Below, one piece after another: positions 17,619 through 26,586 of a DNA stretch of 64,000 bases. Source of the stretch: Bacteroidota bacterium. GTDB taxonomy: Bacteria; Bacteroidota; Bacteroidia; Bacteroidales; Paludibacteraceae. Positions within the stretch are counted from its first letter, which is position 1, and the number at the start of each line of letters is the position of its first letter. A program made the translations under genes and the position numbers. The notes under the pieces were generated by a model, which worked only from the letters and a program-made list of their open reading frames with translations, searched no databases and was not told the origin of the DNA. The stretch covers positions 22,325 through 86,324 of the forward strand of contig JAFNAV010000005.1 of NCBI GenBank assembly GCA_017860345.1, in the 5' to 3' direction.

Positions 17619-19250
17619 ATGGCCAAAGAATTTAAGTATCAGGATCCTTTCCCCTTAGGAAAAGACAAAACCGAATACTACCTGCTCACCAAAGAGCATG
17701 TGTCGGTATCCACATTTGAAGGACAGGAAATCCTTAAAGTAGAACCCGAAGGTTTGACCAAATTAGCACGCACAGCTATGCGCGATTGTGCTTTTCTGCT
17801 TCGCCCCGAACACCAGAAACAGGTAGCTGCCATACTTGCCGACCCGCAAGCCAGCGACAACGACAAATATGTGGCTGTAACCATGCTGCGCAATGCCGAA
17901 ATATCGGCCAAGGGAGTTCTTCCTTTCTGTCAGGACACCGGAACAGCTACCGTTTACGCCAAAAAAGGCAACAATGTGTGGACCAACGGAACTGACGAAG
18001 AAGCTTTGTCGAAAGGTATTTACGAAACTTATACCGAAGAGAATCTGCGCTACTCACAAAATGCTGCGCTCAATATGTACGACGAAGTAAATACAGGCAC
18101 AAACCTCCCGGCTCAAATTGACCTGGTAGCAAGCCACGGAAACGAATATAAGTTTCTGTTTATTGCCAAAGGTGGTGGTTCGGCCAACAAATCGTATCTT
18201 TTTCAGGAAACCAAAGCGTTGTTGAACCCGGTATCGTTGGAAAAATTCCTTACCGAAAAAATGAGAACGCTTGGTACCGCTGCTTGTCCGCCTTACCACA
18301 TTGCGTTTGTGATAGGTGGCACATCGGCCGATGCCTGCATGAAAACCGTAAAACTGGCATCGACCAAATACTACGATGAACTCCCTACCGAAGGGAATGA
18401 ACTGGGACAGGCTTTCCGCGATGTGGAAATGGAAAAGAAAGTTCTTAAAGCCGCACAGGAATCGGGCATAGGTGCTCAATTTGGTGGCAAATATTTTGCT
18501 CACGATATTCGCATCGTACGCCTATCGCGCCACGGGGCATCCTGCTTTGTAGGCATGGCCGTTTCGTGCTCGGCCGACCGCAACATCAAGGCAAAAATCA
18601 ACAAGGACGGCTTGTGGGTTGAAAAACTCGAAGACAATCCCGGACAGTACATCCCCGAGGAATACCGCAATGCAGGCGAAGGAAATGCCGTAAAAATAGA
18701 CCTGAATAAGCCGATGAAGGAAATTCTGGCTACCCTATCTCAGTATCCGGTTTCCACGCGTTTGTCGCTGAGCGGAACTATTGTTGTAGGGCGCGATATT
18801 GCTCATGCCAAGTTGAAAGAATTGCTTGATGCCGGCAAACCACTACCGCAATATGTAAAAGATCATCCTATTTATTATGCCGGTCCAGCCAAAACACCTA
18901 AAGGAATGGCTTCGGGTTCTTTCGGCCCTACTACTGCCGGACGCATGGACTCGTATGTTGACTTATTCCAGCAAAATGGCGGCAGTATGATTATGATTGC
19001 CAAAGGAAACCGCACCCAGCAGGTAACTGATGCTTGTCAGAAATACGGCGGCTTCTACCTTGGCTCTATAGGCGGCCCGGCAGCTATTCTGGCTCAGGAC
19101 AGCATTAAGAAAGTAGAATGTCTGGAATATCCCGAACTGGGTATGGAAGCCATCTGGAAAATAGAAGTGGTTGATTTCCCTGCATTTATCTTAGTAGATG
19201 ACAAGGGTAACGATTTCTTTAAGCTGATTAAGCCAACTCTGGTTTGCTGA
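17619..19250 (+). CDS. fumA: Class I fumarate hydratase, [4Fe-4S] type
   Basis: A 543-residue cytoplasmic enzyme hydrating fumarate to malate. PFCQDTG (Cys about 104) and GTAACPPYH (Cys about 227), with a further cysteine in VSCSADRN (about 320), are the expected cluster ligands. The C-terminal half has the beta-domain signature ([20 protein letters not shown] and the GRMDSYVD block). Both alpha and beta parts are fused, as in E. coli FumA/FumB, and length agrees. It is followed by a strong terminator and preceded by a TAnnTTTG box. It is an ordinary core gene of an anaerobic or microaerophilic metabolism. Confidence 0.95.
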   Translation: MAKEFKYQDPFPLGKDKTEYYLLTKEHVSVSTFEGQEILKVEPEGLTKLARTAMRDCAFLLRPEHQKQVAAILADPQASDNDKYVAVTMLRNAEISAKGVLPFCQDTGTATVYAKKGNNVWTNGTDEEALSKGIYETYTEENLRYSQNAALNMYDEVNTGTNLPAQIDLVASHGNEYKFLFIAKGGGSANKSYLFQETKALLNPVSLEKFLTEKMRTLGTAACPPYHIAFVIGGTSADACMKTVKLASTKYYDELPTEGNELGQAFRDVEMEKKVLKAAQESGIGAQFGGKYFAHDIRIVRLSRHGASCFVGMAVSCSADRNIKAKINKDGLWVEKLEDNPGQYIPEEYRNAGEGNAVKIDLNKPMKEILATLSQYPVSTRLSLSGTIVVGRDIAHAKLKELLDAGKPLPQYVKDHPIYYAGPAKTPKGMASGSFGPTTAGRMDSYVDLFQQNGGSMIMIAKGNRTQQVTDACQKYGGFYLGSIGGPAAILAQDSIKKVECLEYPELGMEAIWKIEVVDFPAFILVDDKGNDFFKLIKPTLVC

Positions 19251-19273
19251 TGTAAAACATTCTGATAAAAAAT

Positions 19274-19311
19274 AAAAGCCTCATCCCGAACAAAAATGGG
19301 ATGAGGCTTTT
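19274..19311. terminator. Terminator after fumarase
   Basis: AAAAGCCTCATCCC pairs perfectly with GGGATGAGGCTTTT around a 10-nt loop, with T runs on both strands. It serves fumarase and probably the convergent ychF. Confidence 0.92.
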
Positions 19312-19375
19312 GAATTTATGTTCTACCTGCGGGAGTTTAAAAAAACGTTAGCAATTAGTGATGTTAGGTTAGCGC

Positions 19376-20476
19376 CTATACATTAAAACGGAAATGCATA
19401 ATATCACCATCCTGCACCACATATTCCTTACCTTCCACATTCATTTTGCCGGCTTCTTTACAGGCAGCTTCCGAACCAAGTGTTGTAAAGTCATCATATT
19501 TAATTACTTCGGCACGGATAAATCCTTTTTCAAAATCGGTATGAATCACGCCGGCACACTGCGGCGCTTTCCAGCCTTTTTCAAATGTCCAGGCACGCAC
19601 TTCCTGCACACCGGCAGTGAAGTAAGTTTGCAGATTGAGCAGGTGGTAAGCAGCACGGATAAGGCGCGATACGCCCGATTCGCTTAATCCGGCCTCCTCC
19701 AGAAACATCTGACGCTCTTCGTAAGTTTCCAGTTCGGCAATATCGGCCTCGGTAGCCGCAGCCACCACCAGTATTTCAGCGTCTTCGTCTTTCACCGCTT
19801 CACGTACAGCATCTACATAAGCATTGCCACTTACCGCCGATTTTTCGTCGACATTGCACACATACATCACCGGTTTGCTGGTAAGCAGATACAAATCTTT
19901 TACAAGTTTCTTATCCAGTTCGTCTAATTTTACCGTACGGGCCGATTTTCCCTGAAGCAGCGCCTCGCGATACTGCACATAAATATCGTACTGAGCTTTG
20001 GCCATTTTATCGCCACCCGTTTGTGCCTGTTTTTGCACTTTGCTGATGCGGCTCTCGATGGTTTCGAGATCCTTCAACTGTAGTTCAATATCAATAATTT
20101 CCTTATCTCTCACAGGATTCACACTACCATCAACGTGAGTGATATTCTCATCGTCGAAGCAGCGAAGCACATGCAGAATTGCATCAGTTTCGCGAATATT
20201 AGCCAGAAACTTATTGCCCAGCCCTTCGCCTTTGCTGGCACCTTTTACCAATCCGGCAATATCCACAATCTCTACGGTAGTAGGTACTATCCGTTGCGGA
20301 TGAACCAACTCCGAAAGCTTGTTAAGCCGTTCGTCGGGAACGGTTATAACGCCCACATTCGGTTCGATGGTACAGAATGGGAAATTAGCCGACTGCGCTT
20401 TCGCATTCGACAAACAGTTGAAAAGAGTAGATTTTCCTACATTAGGCAAACCTACGATTCCACATTGAAGAGCCAT
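19376..20476 (-). CDS. ychF: Redox-regulated ATPase/GTPase YchF (Obg family)
   Basis: A 366-residue cytoplasmic protein with the P-loop GLPNVGKST at residues 9-17, the switch region [12 protein letters not shown], the DIAGLV block and the C-terminal TGS-like domain ([19 protein letters not shown]). YchF binds ATP in place of GTP and associates with ribosomes and stress responses. Full length and all family blocks are present. A TATCTTTG -7 box lies about 45 bp upstream. Confidence 0.97.
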   Translation of the reverse strand: MALQCGIVGLPNVGKSTLFNCLSNAKAQSANFPFCTIEPNVGVITVPDERLNKLSELVHPQRIVPTTVEIVDIAGLVKGASKGEGLGNKFLANIRETDAILHVLRCFDDENITHVDGSVNPVRDKEIIDIELQLKDLETIESRISKVQKQAQTGGDKMAKAQYDIYVQYREALLQGKSARTVKLDELDKKLVKDLYLLTSKPVMYVCNVDEKSAVSGNAYVDAVREAVKDEDAEILVVAAATEADIAELETYEERQMFLEEAGLSESGVSRLIRAAYHLLNLQTYFTAGVQEVRAWTFEKGWKAPQCAGVIHTDFEKGFIRAEVIKYDDFTTLGSEAACKEAGKMNVEGKEYVVQDGDIMHFRFNV

Positions 20477-20521
20477 TGTATATTAATTAGATGTTTACTG
20501 AAAATTTATTTTTTCGGACTG

Positions 20522-20529
20522 CAAAGATA
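20522..20529 (-). promoter_or_regulatory. Candidate -7 box for ychF
   Basis: TATCTTTG on the minus strand, 46 bp before the ATG, matches the -7 consensus TAnnTTTG. Confidence 0.5.
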
Positions 20530-20577
20530 GTCAAAAATGCCGAAACAGCCATTAGTTACAGCAGCCGCTGGTTCAGC

Positions 20578-21735
20578 TTATTTCCCAAAATCTTTCCAGG
20601 GTAGCACCTCTGCCACCGAACGCTGCTGCAATTCGTTGCCTGCATATACCAGCATTTTCTTCAGATTTATTTTTTTTGATATCGTTTCAAAGTACGTTAA
20701 TCCTTTAAACAAATCCGGCATAATAGTTTCTGTAGCTTTAAATTCCACGATTTCGAGCACATCTCCATGCTGAACTATCAAATCCACCTCGTGACCACCC
20801 GAATCGCGCCAATACCAGACATCTTCCACCTGATCGGTATGATACATGCGTTTTACATATTCGGCCACCATCATATTTTCGAAAAGGCTACCCTTAAACG
20901 GATGCAACAGCAGTTGGTCAGGGTTGTTTAGCTTTAATAAATAACAAAGCAGGCCGGTATCGTAGAAATACAGTTTCGGACTCTTAATCACCCGCTTACT
21001 GAAATTTTCGTAATAGGGCTGTAGCTGAAAAGTGATGTAACTGTTTTCTAATGCCGAAAGCCATGACTTGGCTGTTGGTTGCGACACACCACACTCGCCA
21101 GCTAAAGCATTGATATTCAATATTTGTCCGGCTCGTGTAGCACAAAGCGCCAGAAAGTTCTGAAACAAGCGCAAATCTTTTATCGCTATCAGCTCGGTAA
21201 CATCACGCTGTATATAATTTTGTATATAGTTGGAGTAGAACGTGCGCGATGCAATATCCCTATCGTAAATAGCAGGATAAAAACCTTTGACCATACAATG
21301 TACATAGCTATCGTTCAATAAACTGTTTCTACTCAACTCCTGATTATCAAACGGGAATAGCCTGAATATCGCCACTCTGCCCGCGAGACTCTGGGTGATG
21401 TTTTGCATCAGATGAAAATTTTGCGAGCCCGAAAGAATATACTGCCCCATGGCTCTGCCTTCGTCAACATGAGTTTGTATATACGAAAAAAGAGAAGGCA
21501 CACGCTGTATTTCATCGAGAATTACTTTCGACGAATATCTTTTCAAAAAATTATTGGGATCCTCTGCTGCAAAAATGCGACTGTCCGGGTTTTCAAGATT
21601 GACATACTCAAACTCCGGAAATGAGTGTCTGAGCAATGTAGTTTTTCCCGATTGCCGTGGCCCTGTTACTGCAACAATAGGATATTTTCCAAGAATCTGC
21701 TTCAGTGGTTTTACTATGTCTCTTTGTATATCCAT
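20578..21735 (-). CDS. AAA-type ATPase with DUF4143-like C-terminus
   Basis: A 385-residue protein with Walker A GPRQSGKTT at residues 25-33 and Walker B VILDEIQ at 71-77. It then has the arginine-rich SLAGRVAIFRLFPFDNQEL block, a winged-helix-like part (AGECGVSQPTAKSWLSALE) and a C-terminal nuclease-like fold (HEVDLIVQHGDVLEIVEFKA). This is the layout of the COG1373 ATPases, whose biological role is poorly defined. A GTG at 21756 could extend the frame by seven codons, but it lies inside the -7 promoter box, so the ATG at 21735 is chosen. Four 22-bp tandem repeats sit directly upstream of the promoter, which suggests autoregulation. A second, distinct member is at 50.1 kb. Confidence 0.85.
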   Translation of the reverse strand: MDIQRDIVKPLKQILGKYPIVAVTGPRQSGKTTLLRHSFPEFEYVNLENPDSRIFAAEDPNNFLKRYSSKVILDEIQRVPSLFSYIQTHVDEGRAMGQYILSGSQNFHLMQNITQSLAGRVAIFRLFPFDNQELSRNSLLNDSYVHCMVKGFYPAIYDRDIASRTFYSNYIQNYIQRDVTELIAIKDLRLFQNFLALCATRAGQILNINALAGECGVSQPTAKSWLSALENSYITFQLQPYYENFSKRVIKSPKLYFYDTGLLCYLLKLNNPDQLLLHPFKGSLFENMMVAEYVKRMYHTDQVEDVWYWRDSGGHEVDLIVQHGDVLEIVEFKATETIMPDLFKGLTYFETISKKINLKKMLVYAGNELQQRSVAEVLPWKDFGK

Positions 21736-21755
21736 ATCTTTTTGTTTTTCAGCCA

Positions 21756-21786
21756 CAAATATATAATGTTTTTTTTGATTTTACAA
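21756..21786 (-). promoter_or_regulatory. Promoter of the DUF4143 ATPase at 20.6-21.7 kb
   Basis: On the minus strand TTG is followed after 20 bp by TATATTTG, an almost ideal Bacteroidota -33/-7 pair. The predicted start of transcription is near 21750, giving a leader of about 15 nt before the ATG at 21735. Confidence 0.7.
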
Positions 21787-21790
21787 CCTC

Positions 21791-21873
21791 AACTTTGAAA
21801 TTACACGGCTTCAACTTTGAAATTACACGATACTAACTTTGAAATTACACGACTTCAACTTTGAAATTACACA
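21791..21873. repeat. Four 22-bp tandem repeats upstream of the ATPase promoter
   Basis: AACTTTGAAATTACAC recurs at 21791, 21813, 21835 and 21857, an exact 22-bp period with 5-bp variable joints. Two helical turns per unit would place bound proteins on one DNA face. The array ends five bases upstream of the -33 element. Confidence 0.9.
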
Positions 21874-21902
21874 GAATAAGTTTACCACCGGGGGTTTCCA
21901 TT

Positions 21903-21944
21903 CTGTCATTCTGTCACACTAAAGCAGGTTGGCATTTTTTTTGA
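21903..21944 (+). promoter_or_regulatory. Possible sigma-54-like promoter with direct repeat before htpG
   Basis: Two abutting copies of CTGTCA (21903 and 21911, 8 bp apart) are followed by TTGGCATTTTTTTTGA. The GG and the later G are 12 bp apart as in -24/-12 promoters, but the final C is an A. Transcription would begin near 21956, about 70 nt before htpG. No TAnnTTTG box is evident closer to the gene. Confidence 0.35.
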
Positions 21945-22028
21945 AAACAAAGCACACTGGAAAATTACGGGCATACCACAGCCCTTATTCAATATTTTAA
22001 ATCATTAATAAAAAAAACATATTGCAAA

Positions 22029-24083
22029 ATGAGTAAAGGAAACATCGGGGTAACAAGCGACAACATATTCCCCGTTATCAAGAAATTTTTGTACAGCGAT
22101 CATGAAATTTTTCTGCGCGAGTTAGTGTCAAATGCCGTAGATGCTACCCAAAAACTTAAAACTCTGGCATCGGTAGGCGAGTTTAAAGGTGAACTTGGCG
22201 ACCTGAAGGTACGCGTTTCGGTTGATAAAAGTAAAGGTACGCTCACTATTTCGGACCGCGGGATAGGGATGACTGCCGACGAAATCGACAAATACATCAA
22301 CCAGATAGCTTTTTCAGGTGCCGAAGAATTTCTCGAAAAATACAAAAACGATGCTCAGGCCATCATTGGTCATTTCGGACTCGGATTTTATTCCTCGTTC
22401 ATGGTATCGAAAAAAGTGGAAATTTTTACTCAATCTTTCAAAGAAGGCACTACAGCCCAGCACTGGTCGTGCAAAGGCGACCCTGAGTATACGCTCGAAG
22501 ACACCATCAAGTCCGACCGTGGTACCGACATTGTGCTACACATCGACGACGAAAATATCGACTTCCTCGAAGAATCAAAAATTCAGGAACTACTCACCAA
22601 ATACTGCAAATTCCTGCCGGTAGAAATTGCCTTTGGAAAGAAAAAAGACTGGAAAGACGGCAAGCAGGTAGAAACCGAAGACGACAACATCATCAACAAT
22701 CCCAACCCGGCATGGACACGCAAACCGGCCGACCTCAAGGAGGAAGATTACGATGCCTTTTACAAAGAACTGTATCCCTTTGGCGAAGATCCGCTTTTCC
22801 ATATTCACCTCAATGTGGATTACCCGTTCAACCTGACCGGAATTCTGTATTTCCCCAAAATTAAGAACAACATCGACATGCAGCGCAACAAAATACAGCT
22901 GTACTGCAATCAGGTTTTTGTAACCGATCACGTCGAAAACATCGTACCCGAGTACCTGACATTATTACATGGCGTAATCGACTCGCCCGACATTCCGCTC
23001 AATGTATCGCGCAGCTACCTGCAAAGCGATGCCAATGTAAAAAAGATTTCAGGACACATCACCAAAAAAGTGGCCGACCGACTGGCAGATATTTTCAAGA
23101 ACGAACGCCCCGACTTTGAATCGAAATGGGATAATCTGAAGGTTTTCATTCAGTACGGTATGCTTAGCGACGAAAAATTCTACGAGCGTGCCGAAAAATT
23201 TGCCCTGCTGAAAAACGTCGACGGAAAATATTTCACTTTCGACGAATACAAGGAGCTTGTAAAAGCTAATCAGGAAGACAAAAACGGCGACCTCATTTAC
23301 CTCTACGCCAACAATGCCGACGAGCAATACAGCTACATACAGCACGCCAAAGACAAAGGCTACGATGTGCTGCTGATGGACGGACAATTAGACGTACATG
23401 TGGTAAGCCAGCTCGAACAGAAATTTGAGAAAACACGCTTTGTACGTGTCGACAGCGATGTAATTGATAAAATCATCCAAAAAGACGATACCGCCAAAGT
23501 AGAACTTACCAATGAGCAACGCGACGCACTCGTAACCGTATTCGATTCGCAGATTCCGGCCATCGACAAAACCAACTTTATTGTTAGTTTCGAACAACTA
23601 TCGCCTACTGCCAACCCCGTATTTATTACCCAAAACGAGTTTATGCGCCGCATGAAAGAAATGTCGGCACTCCAGGGTGGCATGATGAGTTTTTACGGCG
23701 AAATGCCCGACAGCTACAATCTGGTAGTCAACACGGCTCACCCCGTTATCGACCGCCTGCTCAAGGACGAGGAAGCTGCCTGCAACGCAGAAGTAGCCCC
23801 CGTAGTATCGGAACTTACCGAGGCCGAAAGCAAAAAAACAAAGATAAAAGACAGCCACAAAGATAAAAAAGACGAGGAAATACCCGCAGCCGAAAAAGCT
23901 GAAATAGAAGAACTCGAAAAACAAATAGCCGAACTTACAGCCCGCAAAAAAGCAGTGTACTCAACCTTTGCTGCCGGCAACAAGCAAGTTCGTCAGCTCA
24001 TTGACCTCGCTCTGCTGGCCAACAACATGCTCAAGGGCGAAGCCCTGGCCAACTTTGTAAAACGCAGCGTAGAACTGATGTAA
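22029..24083 (+). CDS. htpG: Molecular chaperone HtpG (Hsp90)
   Basis: A 684-residue cytoplasmic ATP-dependent chaperone. The N-terminal GHKL ATPase is intact: LRELVSNAVDA (Mg/ATP Glu-Asn), ISDRGIGM, and GHFGLGFYS as the lid glycine motif. The middle domain follows (FNLTGILYFPK, LNVSRSYLQSD). The C-terminal dimerisation part carries a charged coiled-coil-like insertion rich in Lys, Glu and Asp (around residues 595-645), which is common in Bacteroidota HtpG. Length is slightly above the E. coli protein because of that insertion. Its upstream region looks like a stress-type promoter, and a strong terminator follows. The start ATG gives the conserved family N-terminus. Confidence 0.97.
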   Translation: MSKGNIGVTSDNIFPVIKKFLYSDHEIFLRELVSNAVDATQKLKTLASVGEFKGELGDLKVRVSVDKSKGTLTISDRGIGMTADEIDKYINQIAFSGAEEFLEKYKNDAQAIIGHFGLGFYSSFMVSKKVEIFTQSFKEGTTAQHWSCKGDPEYTLEDTIKSDRGTDIVLHIDDENIDFLEESKIQELLTKYCKFLPVEIAFGKKKDWKDGKQVETEDDNIINNPNPAWTRKPADLKEEDYDAFYKELYPFGEDPLFHIHLNVDYPFNLTGILYFPKIKNNIDMQRNKIQLYCNQVFVTDHVENIVPEYLTLLHGVIDSPDIPLNVSRSYLQSDANVKKISGHITKKVADRLADIFKNERPDFESKWDNLKVFIQYGMLSDEKFYERAEKFALLKNVDGKYFTFDEYKELVKANQEDKNGDLIYLYANNADEQYSYIQHAKDKGYDVLLMDGQLDVHVVSQLEQKFEKTRFVRVDSDVIDKIIQKDDTAKVELTNEQRDALVTVFDSQIPAIDKTNFIVSFEQLSPTANPVFITQNEFMRRMKEMSALQGGMMSFYGEMPDSYNLVVNTAHPVIDRLLKDEEAACNAEVAPVVSELTEAESKKTKIKDSHKDKKDEEIPAAEKAEIEELEKQIAELTARKKAVYSTFAAGNKQVRQLIDLALLANNMLKGEALANFVKRSVELM

Positions 24084-24109
24084 TCATTTCCCCGCCAACA
24101 ACTCAATAC

Positions 24110-24147
24110 AAAACAGGGATGTACCACACCAGGCACATCCCTGTTTT
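24110..24147 (+). terminator. Terminator after htpG
   Basis: AAAACAGGGATGT pairs with ACATCCCTGTTTT around a 12-nt loop, followed by T-rich sequence, starting 27 bp past the htpG stop codon. Confidence 0.92.
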
Positions 24148-24170
24148 CATTTACAGCCACCCCCAATCCC

Positions 24171-24298
24171 TCAATAACCAAATAACTTAACAACCTAATA
24201 ACTGAATAACTCAATAACCAAATAACTCAATAACTTAACAACCTAATAACTTAATAACCCAATAACCGAATAACTCAATCCCCCAATCCTTCAATACA
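24171..24298. repeat. Octamer tandem repeat (NNAATAAC), about 14-16 units
   Basis: Starting at TCAATAAC the sequence runs in register as 8-bp units of the form NNAATAAC (some ACAAC) for at least thirteen units, then decays into TCAATCCC-type units. The block of three units ending TTAACAACCTAATAAC occurs twice. On the other strand the unit reads GTTATTNN. It lacks coding potential. Confidence 0.9.
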
Positions 24299-24671
24299 AG
24301 TCCACCCTACCTACAACGCACCACCGCCCCACGCCACCATCTCCATCACCCTGACAACAAACCACATACACTTCACACAAAAATTTACAATCCAAACAAA
24401 AAACCACCCACACACCTTGTTTAGTAAAAAAACTTTATTAACTTTACAGCCATAATTTAAGAACTTTAAACCCAAAGAACAAAAGAAGCCGGAAACAGAA
24501 GACTAAACCAGCGGAAAAGATGGAAAAATAATCAAATTATAAAGATGAATTTTTGAATTAACCGATTGGATATATGACCTTGTTTATTGCGCCTAAACAA
24601 ATAATGGACTTACAGTAAATTAAATAATTAAGACAAATAACTATAGTCGGTATAGGTGGATATATACAGAT
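24299..24671. other. G-poor spacer and left flank of the cassette array
   Basis: From the octamer array to about 24420 the plus strand has almost no G (about eight in the 240 bases 24181-24420 by my count), then becomes ordinary AT-rich DNA. A TTTATTAACTTTAC box near 24435 resembles a weak -7. No ORF, RNA gene or integrase is seen. This is where an integron integrase might be expected if one were adjacent. Confidence 0.5.
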
Positions 24672-24680
24672 GTTATGCCC
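24672..24680 (+). other. Left boundary of cassette array (attI-like half site)
   Basis: GTTATGCCC occurs here without a paired arm to its left. The end of the first cassette, 25572-25580, reads GGGCATAAC, its exact reverse complement. That is expected if cassette A entered at G/TT and its circular form rejoined these ends. The absence of a left arm suggests an attI-like site or a truncated attC. Confidence 0.5.
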
Positions 24681-24763
24681 CATTCTAAAAAAGGATAAAG
24701 CGACTTATTTGGGTTTATTTAATTTTTGAACAAAATATTCGCCAATCTGAAAACTGAAACAAA

Positions 24764-25498
24764 ATGAACGCATATTTAGATAACAATATTTTCGTTTCCA
24801 TTGAAGAGAGAGGACTTGATTTTAATGAAATCAAAAAGCATTTACCTGATAATGTTCAATTTGTATACAGCTATGTTCATATACAAGAGCTATTGGAATC
24901 AAAAAGTGACTTTATTAGTTTGAAAAGGAGACGAATTGACACATTGTCAAAAACGACTAATTTCAACTACGTGATTTCTAATGATGACACAATCGAAGTT
25001 ATCAATATTCCACCAGACGAAGTTATAAAAATGATAAAAGAATATTCAACAATATTCAATACTACTAGATTCTATGCAAGTAATTACTCAATAGATAGAG
25101 ACAAGTTTATGTTAGTATTGGGTGTCGACAAAAACAAAATAAATAATTATAGTTCGAAAGATGTAATTGACCATATAAATTTTCTATTAAAAAAACAAGG
25201 AGAAATTCTTGATTTTAAGAATATTATTCATCTATCAGGAACCAATCTACATGAAATGATTAGCTCAATTTTTAATTTTTTAGACATTGTAGGTTACTGG
25301 AGAGATTCACCGACAGACAAGTCTAATTTAGCTAGGATGTACGATGCAGGTCATACTTTTTTTGCTTCGGGTTGTGAATATTTTATTTCAGAGGACAAAA
25401 GAGCTCGTAATAAAGCTAAAGTTGCTTATGAATTTTGTAACGTAAAAACTAAAGTTCTTTCATTAGAAGAACTATTTTCGTTACCCGTTTTAAACTGA
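24764..25498 (+). CDS. PIN-like domain protein, 244 aa (cassette A)
   Basis: The N-terminus MNAYLDNNIFVSIEE is the first PIN strand with its metal-binding Asp at residue 6. YSYVHIQELLE places a Glu near residue 42, and the C-terminal DAGHTFFASGCEYFISEDKR supplies the last acidic residues. PIN proteins are Mg-dependent RNases, often toxins. At 244 residues it is longer than classical VapC, with a helical insert between the N- and C-terminal parts. No antitoxin-like ORF is beside it, so an orphan nuclease or a defence effector is possible. It is the first cassette, bounded by GTTATGCCC and GGGCATAAC. Catalytic activity is inferred. Confidence 0.65.
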   Translation: MNAYLDNNIFVSIEERGLDFNEIKKHLPDNVQFVYSYVHIQELLESKSDFISLKRRRIDTLSKTTNFNYVISNDDTIEVINIPPDEVIKMIKEYSTIFNTTRFYASNYSIDRDKFMLVLGVDKNKINNYSSKDVIDHINFLLKKQGEILDFKNIIHLSGTNLHEMISSIFNFLDIVGYWRDSPTDKSNLARMYDAGHTFFASGCEYFISEDKRARNKAKVAYEFCNVKTKVLSLEELFSLPVLN

Positions 25499-25571
25499 CT
25501 TTTGAGAAAGAAAATACAATTAACGATATAGTTTGGTAGATTAAGATTAAGCTAAAACGAAAAAAAAACGA

Positions 25572-25727
25572 GGGCATAACACCCGCCTATATCCACAGGC
25601 TGGCTGACGTGCATTTCGGCAGTCCCGCTAGGGATTGGGAGCGCTCGCATTAGCTTTGTCGCTCAGCAACAGTGAACGCTCCCTCCGCCAAATGGCGGAC
25701 AAATGCCCATAGCCTCGGTCGTTAGTG
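25572..25727 (+). repeat. attC-like site 1 (long form), end of cassette A
   Basis: The left box GGGCATAAC and right box GTTAGTG bound an imperfect stem. ACCCGCCTAT faces ATAGCCTCGGT and GCATTT faces AAATGC. The apex contains nested hairpins such as CTCCGCC/GGCGGA. The crossover point would be after G 25721. Confidence 0.7.
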
Positions 25728-26006
25728 GTAAATGCAAAAAAAGACAGACTTGCTGGTTGAAAAATATTTGATAAACTCTCCACTTCTCTCGACTTTCAGA
25801 CAATTCTGTAACGACAGAATTTACTCATTTTCAGAATTCTGCATAAAGGACAATTCCCCGCAGATTTTCAAAAGAAAGAATTGGACATTCTGCTTTTCAA
25901 CCATGACATATAACGACTGAAATTTGTGGAATTGCAAATTGAGAACCAAGGAATGATTTACATAAATGCAAATTAACCTGCAGAAAGAACACGAAATTGA
26001 AATAAA
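25728..26006 (+). other. Leader part of cassette B
   Basis: This AT-rich segment opens with TTAGTGGTAAATGCAAAAAA, nearly the same bases that open cassette F at 31731. A perfect hairpin AATTCTGT-AACG-ACAGAATT lies at 25802-25821. A 62-codon frame at 25732-25920 exists but is unconvincing. The real gene begins at 26007. Confidence 0.4.
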
Positions 26007-26417
26007 ATGAAAACACATTTTCCAAAACAAATTAATTTTAAAAGTGCCCTAATAATATTTAGCGCATTAACTATCTTCGCCTTTCTTTCTTGTGATAAAG
26101 AGGATATAGATAACAGTAACGATACTAATACAGTAGCAAATGACAATTACTATGTAAAGTATGTTATATCTTCAATTTATCCTTACATTTTCAGTAATTG
26201 GACAGTTACTACACCAGAAGGAAACTACACAAAAAATAATTATCAAACAAGACATTGGGAACAAACATATGGTCCTGTAAAAAAAGGATTTAAGTGTGAT
26301 GTTCAAGTTAAAAACGGACAACCAACTATTGAAATATATGTCTCGAAAAACCAAGAACCGTTTGCTTTAAAAACAACTAAGGAAGGTTATTCAGCAACGT
26401 ATACTATAAATTTTTAA
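26007..26417 (+). CDS. Small lipoprotein, 136 aa (cassette B)
   Basis: The N-terminus has a lysine-bearing n-region, a hydrophobic core (SALIIFSALTIFAF) and a lipobox LSC at about residue 29, followed by acidic residues (DKEDIDNSND), a Bacteroidota pattern for surface-exposed lipoproteins. The mature part is short, Tyr- and Thr-rich and probably one beta domain (YVISSIYPYIFSNWTVTTPE, VKKGFKCDVQVKNGQPTIEI). No family is recognised. It is the only convincing gene between attC-like sites 1 and 2. Confidence 0.6.
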   Translation: MKTHFPKQINFKSALIIFSALTIFAFLSCDKEDIDNSNDTNTVANDNYYVKYVISSIYPYIFSNWTVTTPEGNYTKNNYQTRHWEQTYGPVKKGFKCDVQVKNGQPTIEIYVSKNQEPFALKTTKEGYSATYTINF

Positions 26418-26537
26418 ATTGAAGACAGAATTTATCATATTACATTCTTTAATTCGCAACAAATTTGGGGGTTGATTCAAAGAAATTGGTTAACAAGAGA
26501 AAGCTCACTTAACGACTGAAAGAAAATCAAACTACGG

Positions 26538-26566
26538 CTGCTAACACAAGCCTCGGTCGTTAGGGG
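26538..26566 (+). repeat. attC-like site 2 (shortened), end of cassette B
   Basis: CTGCTAAC, a few bases, then AAGCCTCGGTC and GTTAGGG. The right half matches the other sites exactly, but the apical region is missing, which leaves about 30 bp. It looks like a deletion derivative that may no longer recombine well. Confidence 0.6.
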
Positions 26567-26586
26567 GCAAATAAAAAAAAACAAAG

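Noticed and set aside
21791..21873. Regular 22-bp repeats as a CRISPR array
   Set aside because: Joints are only 5 bp, no spacers, no cas genes; they lie at a promoter.
24171..24298. Octamer array as CRISPR or coding repeat
   Set aside because: The unit is 8 bp with no spacers, and stops occur in all frames.
25732..25920. 62-codon frame at the start of cassette B
   Set aside because: Its ATG lies in a leader shared with cassette F, the product lacks recognisable features, and a hairpin runs through it.
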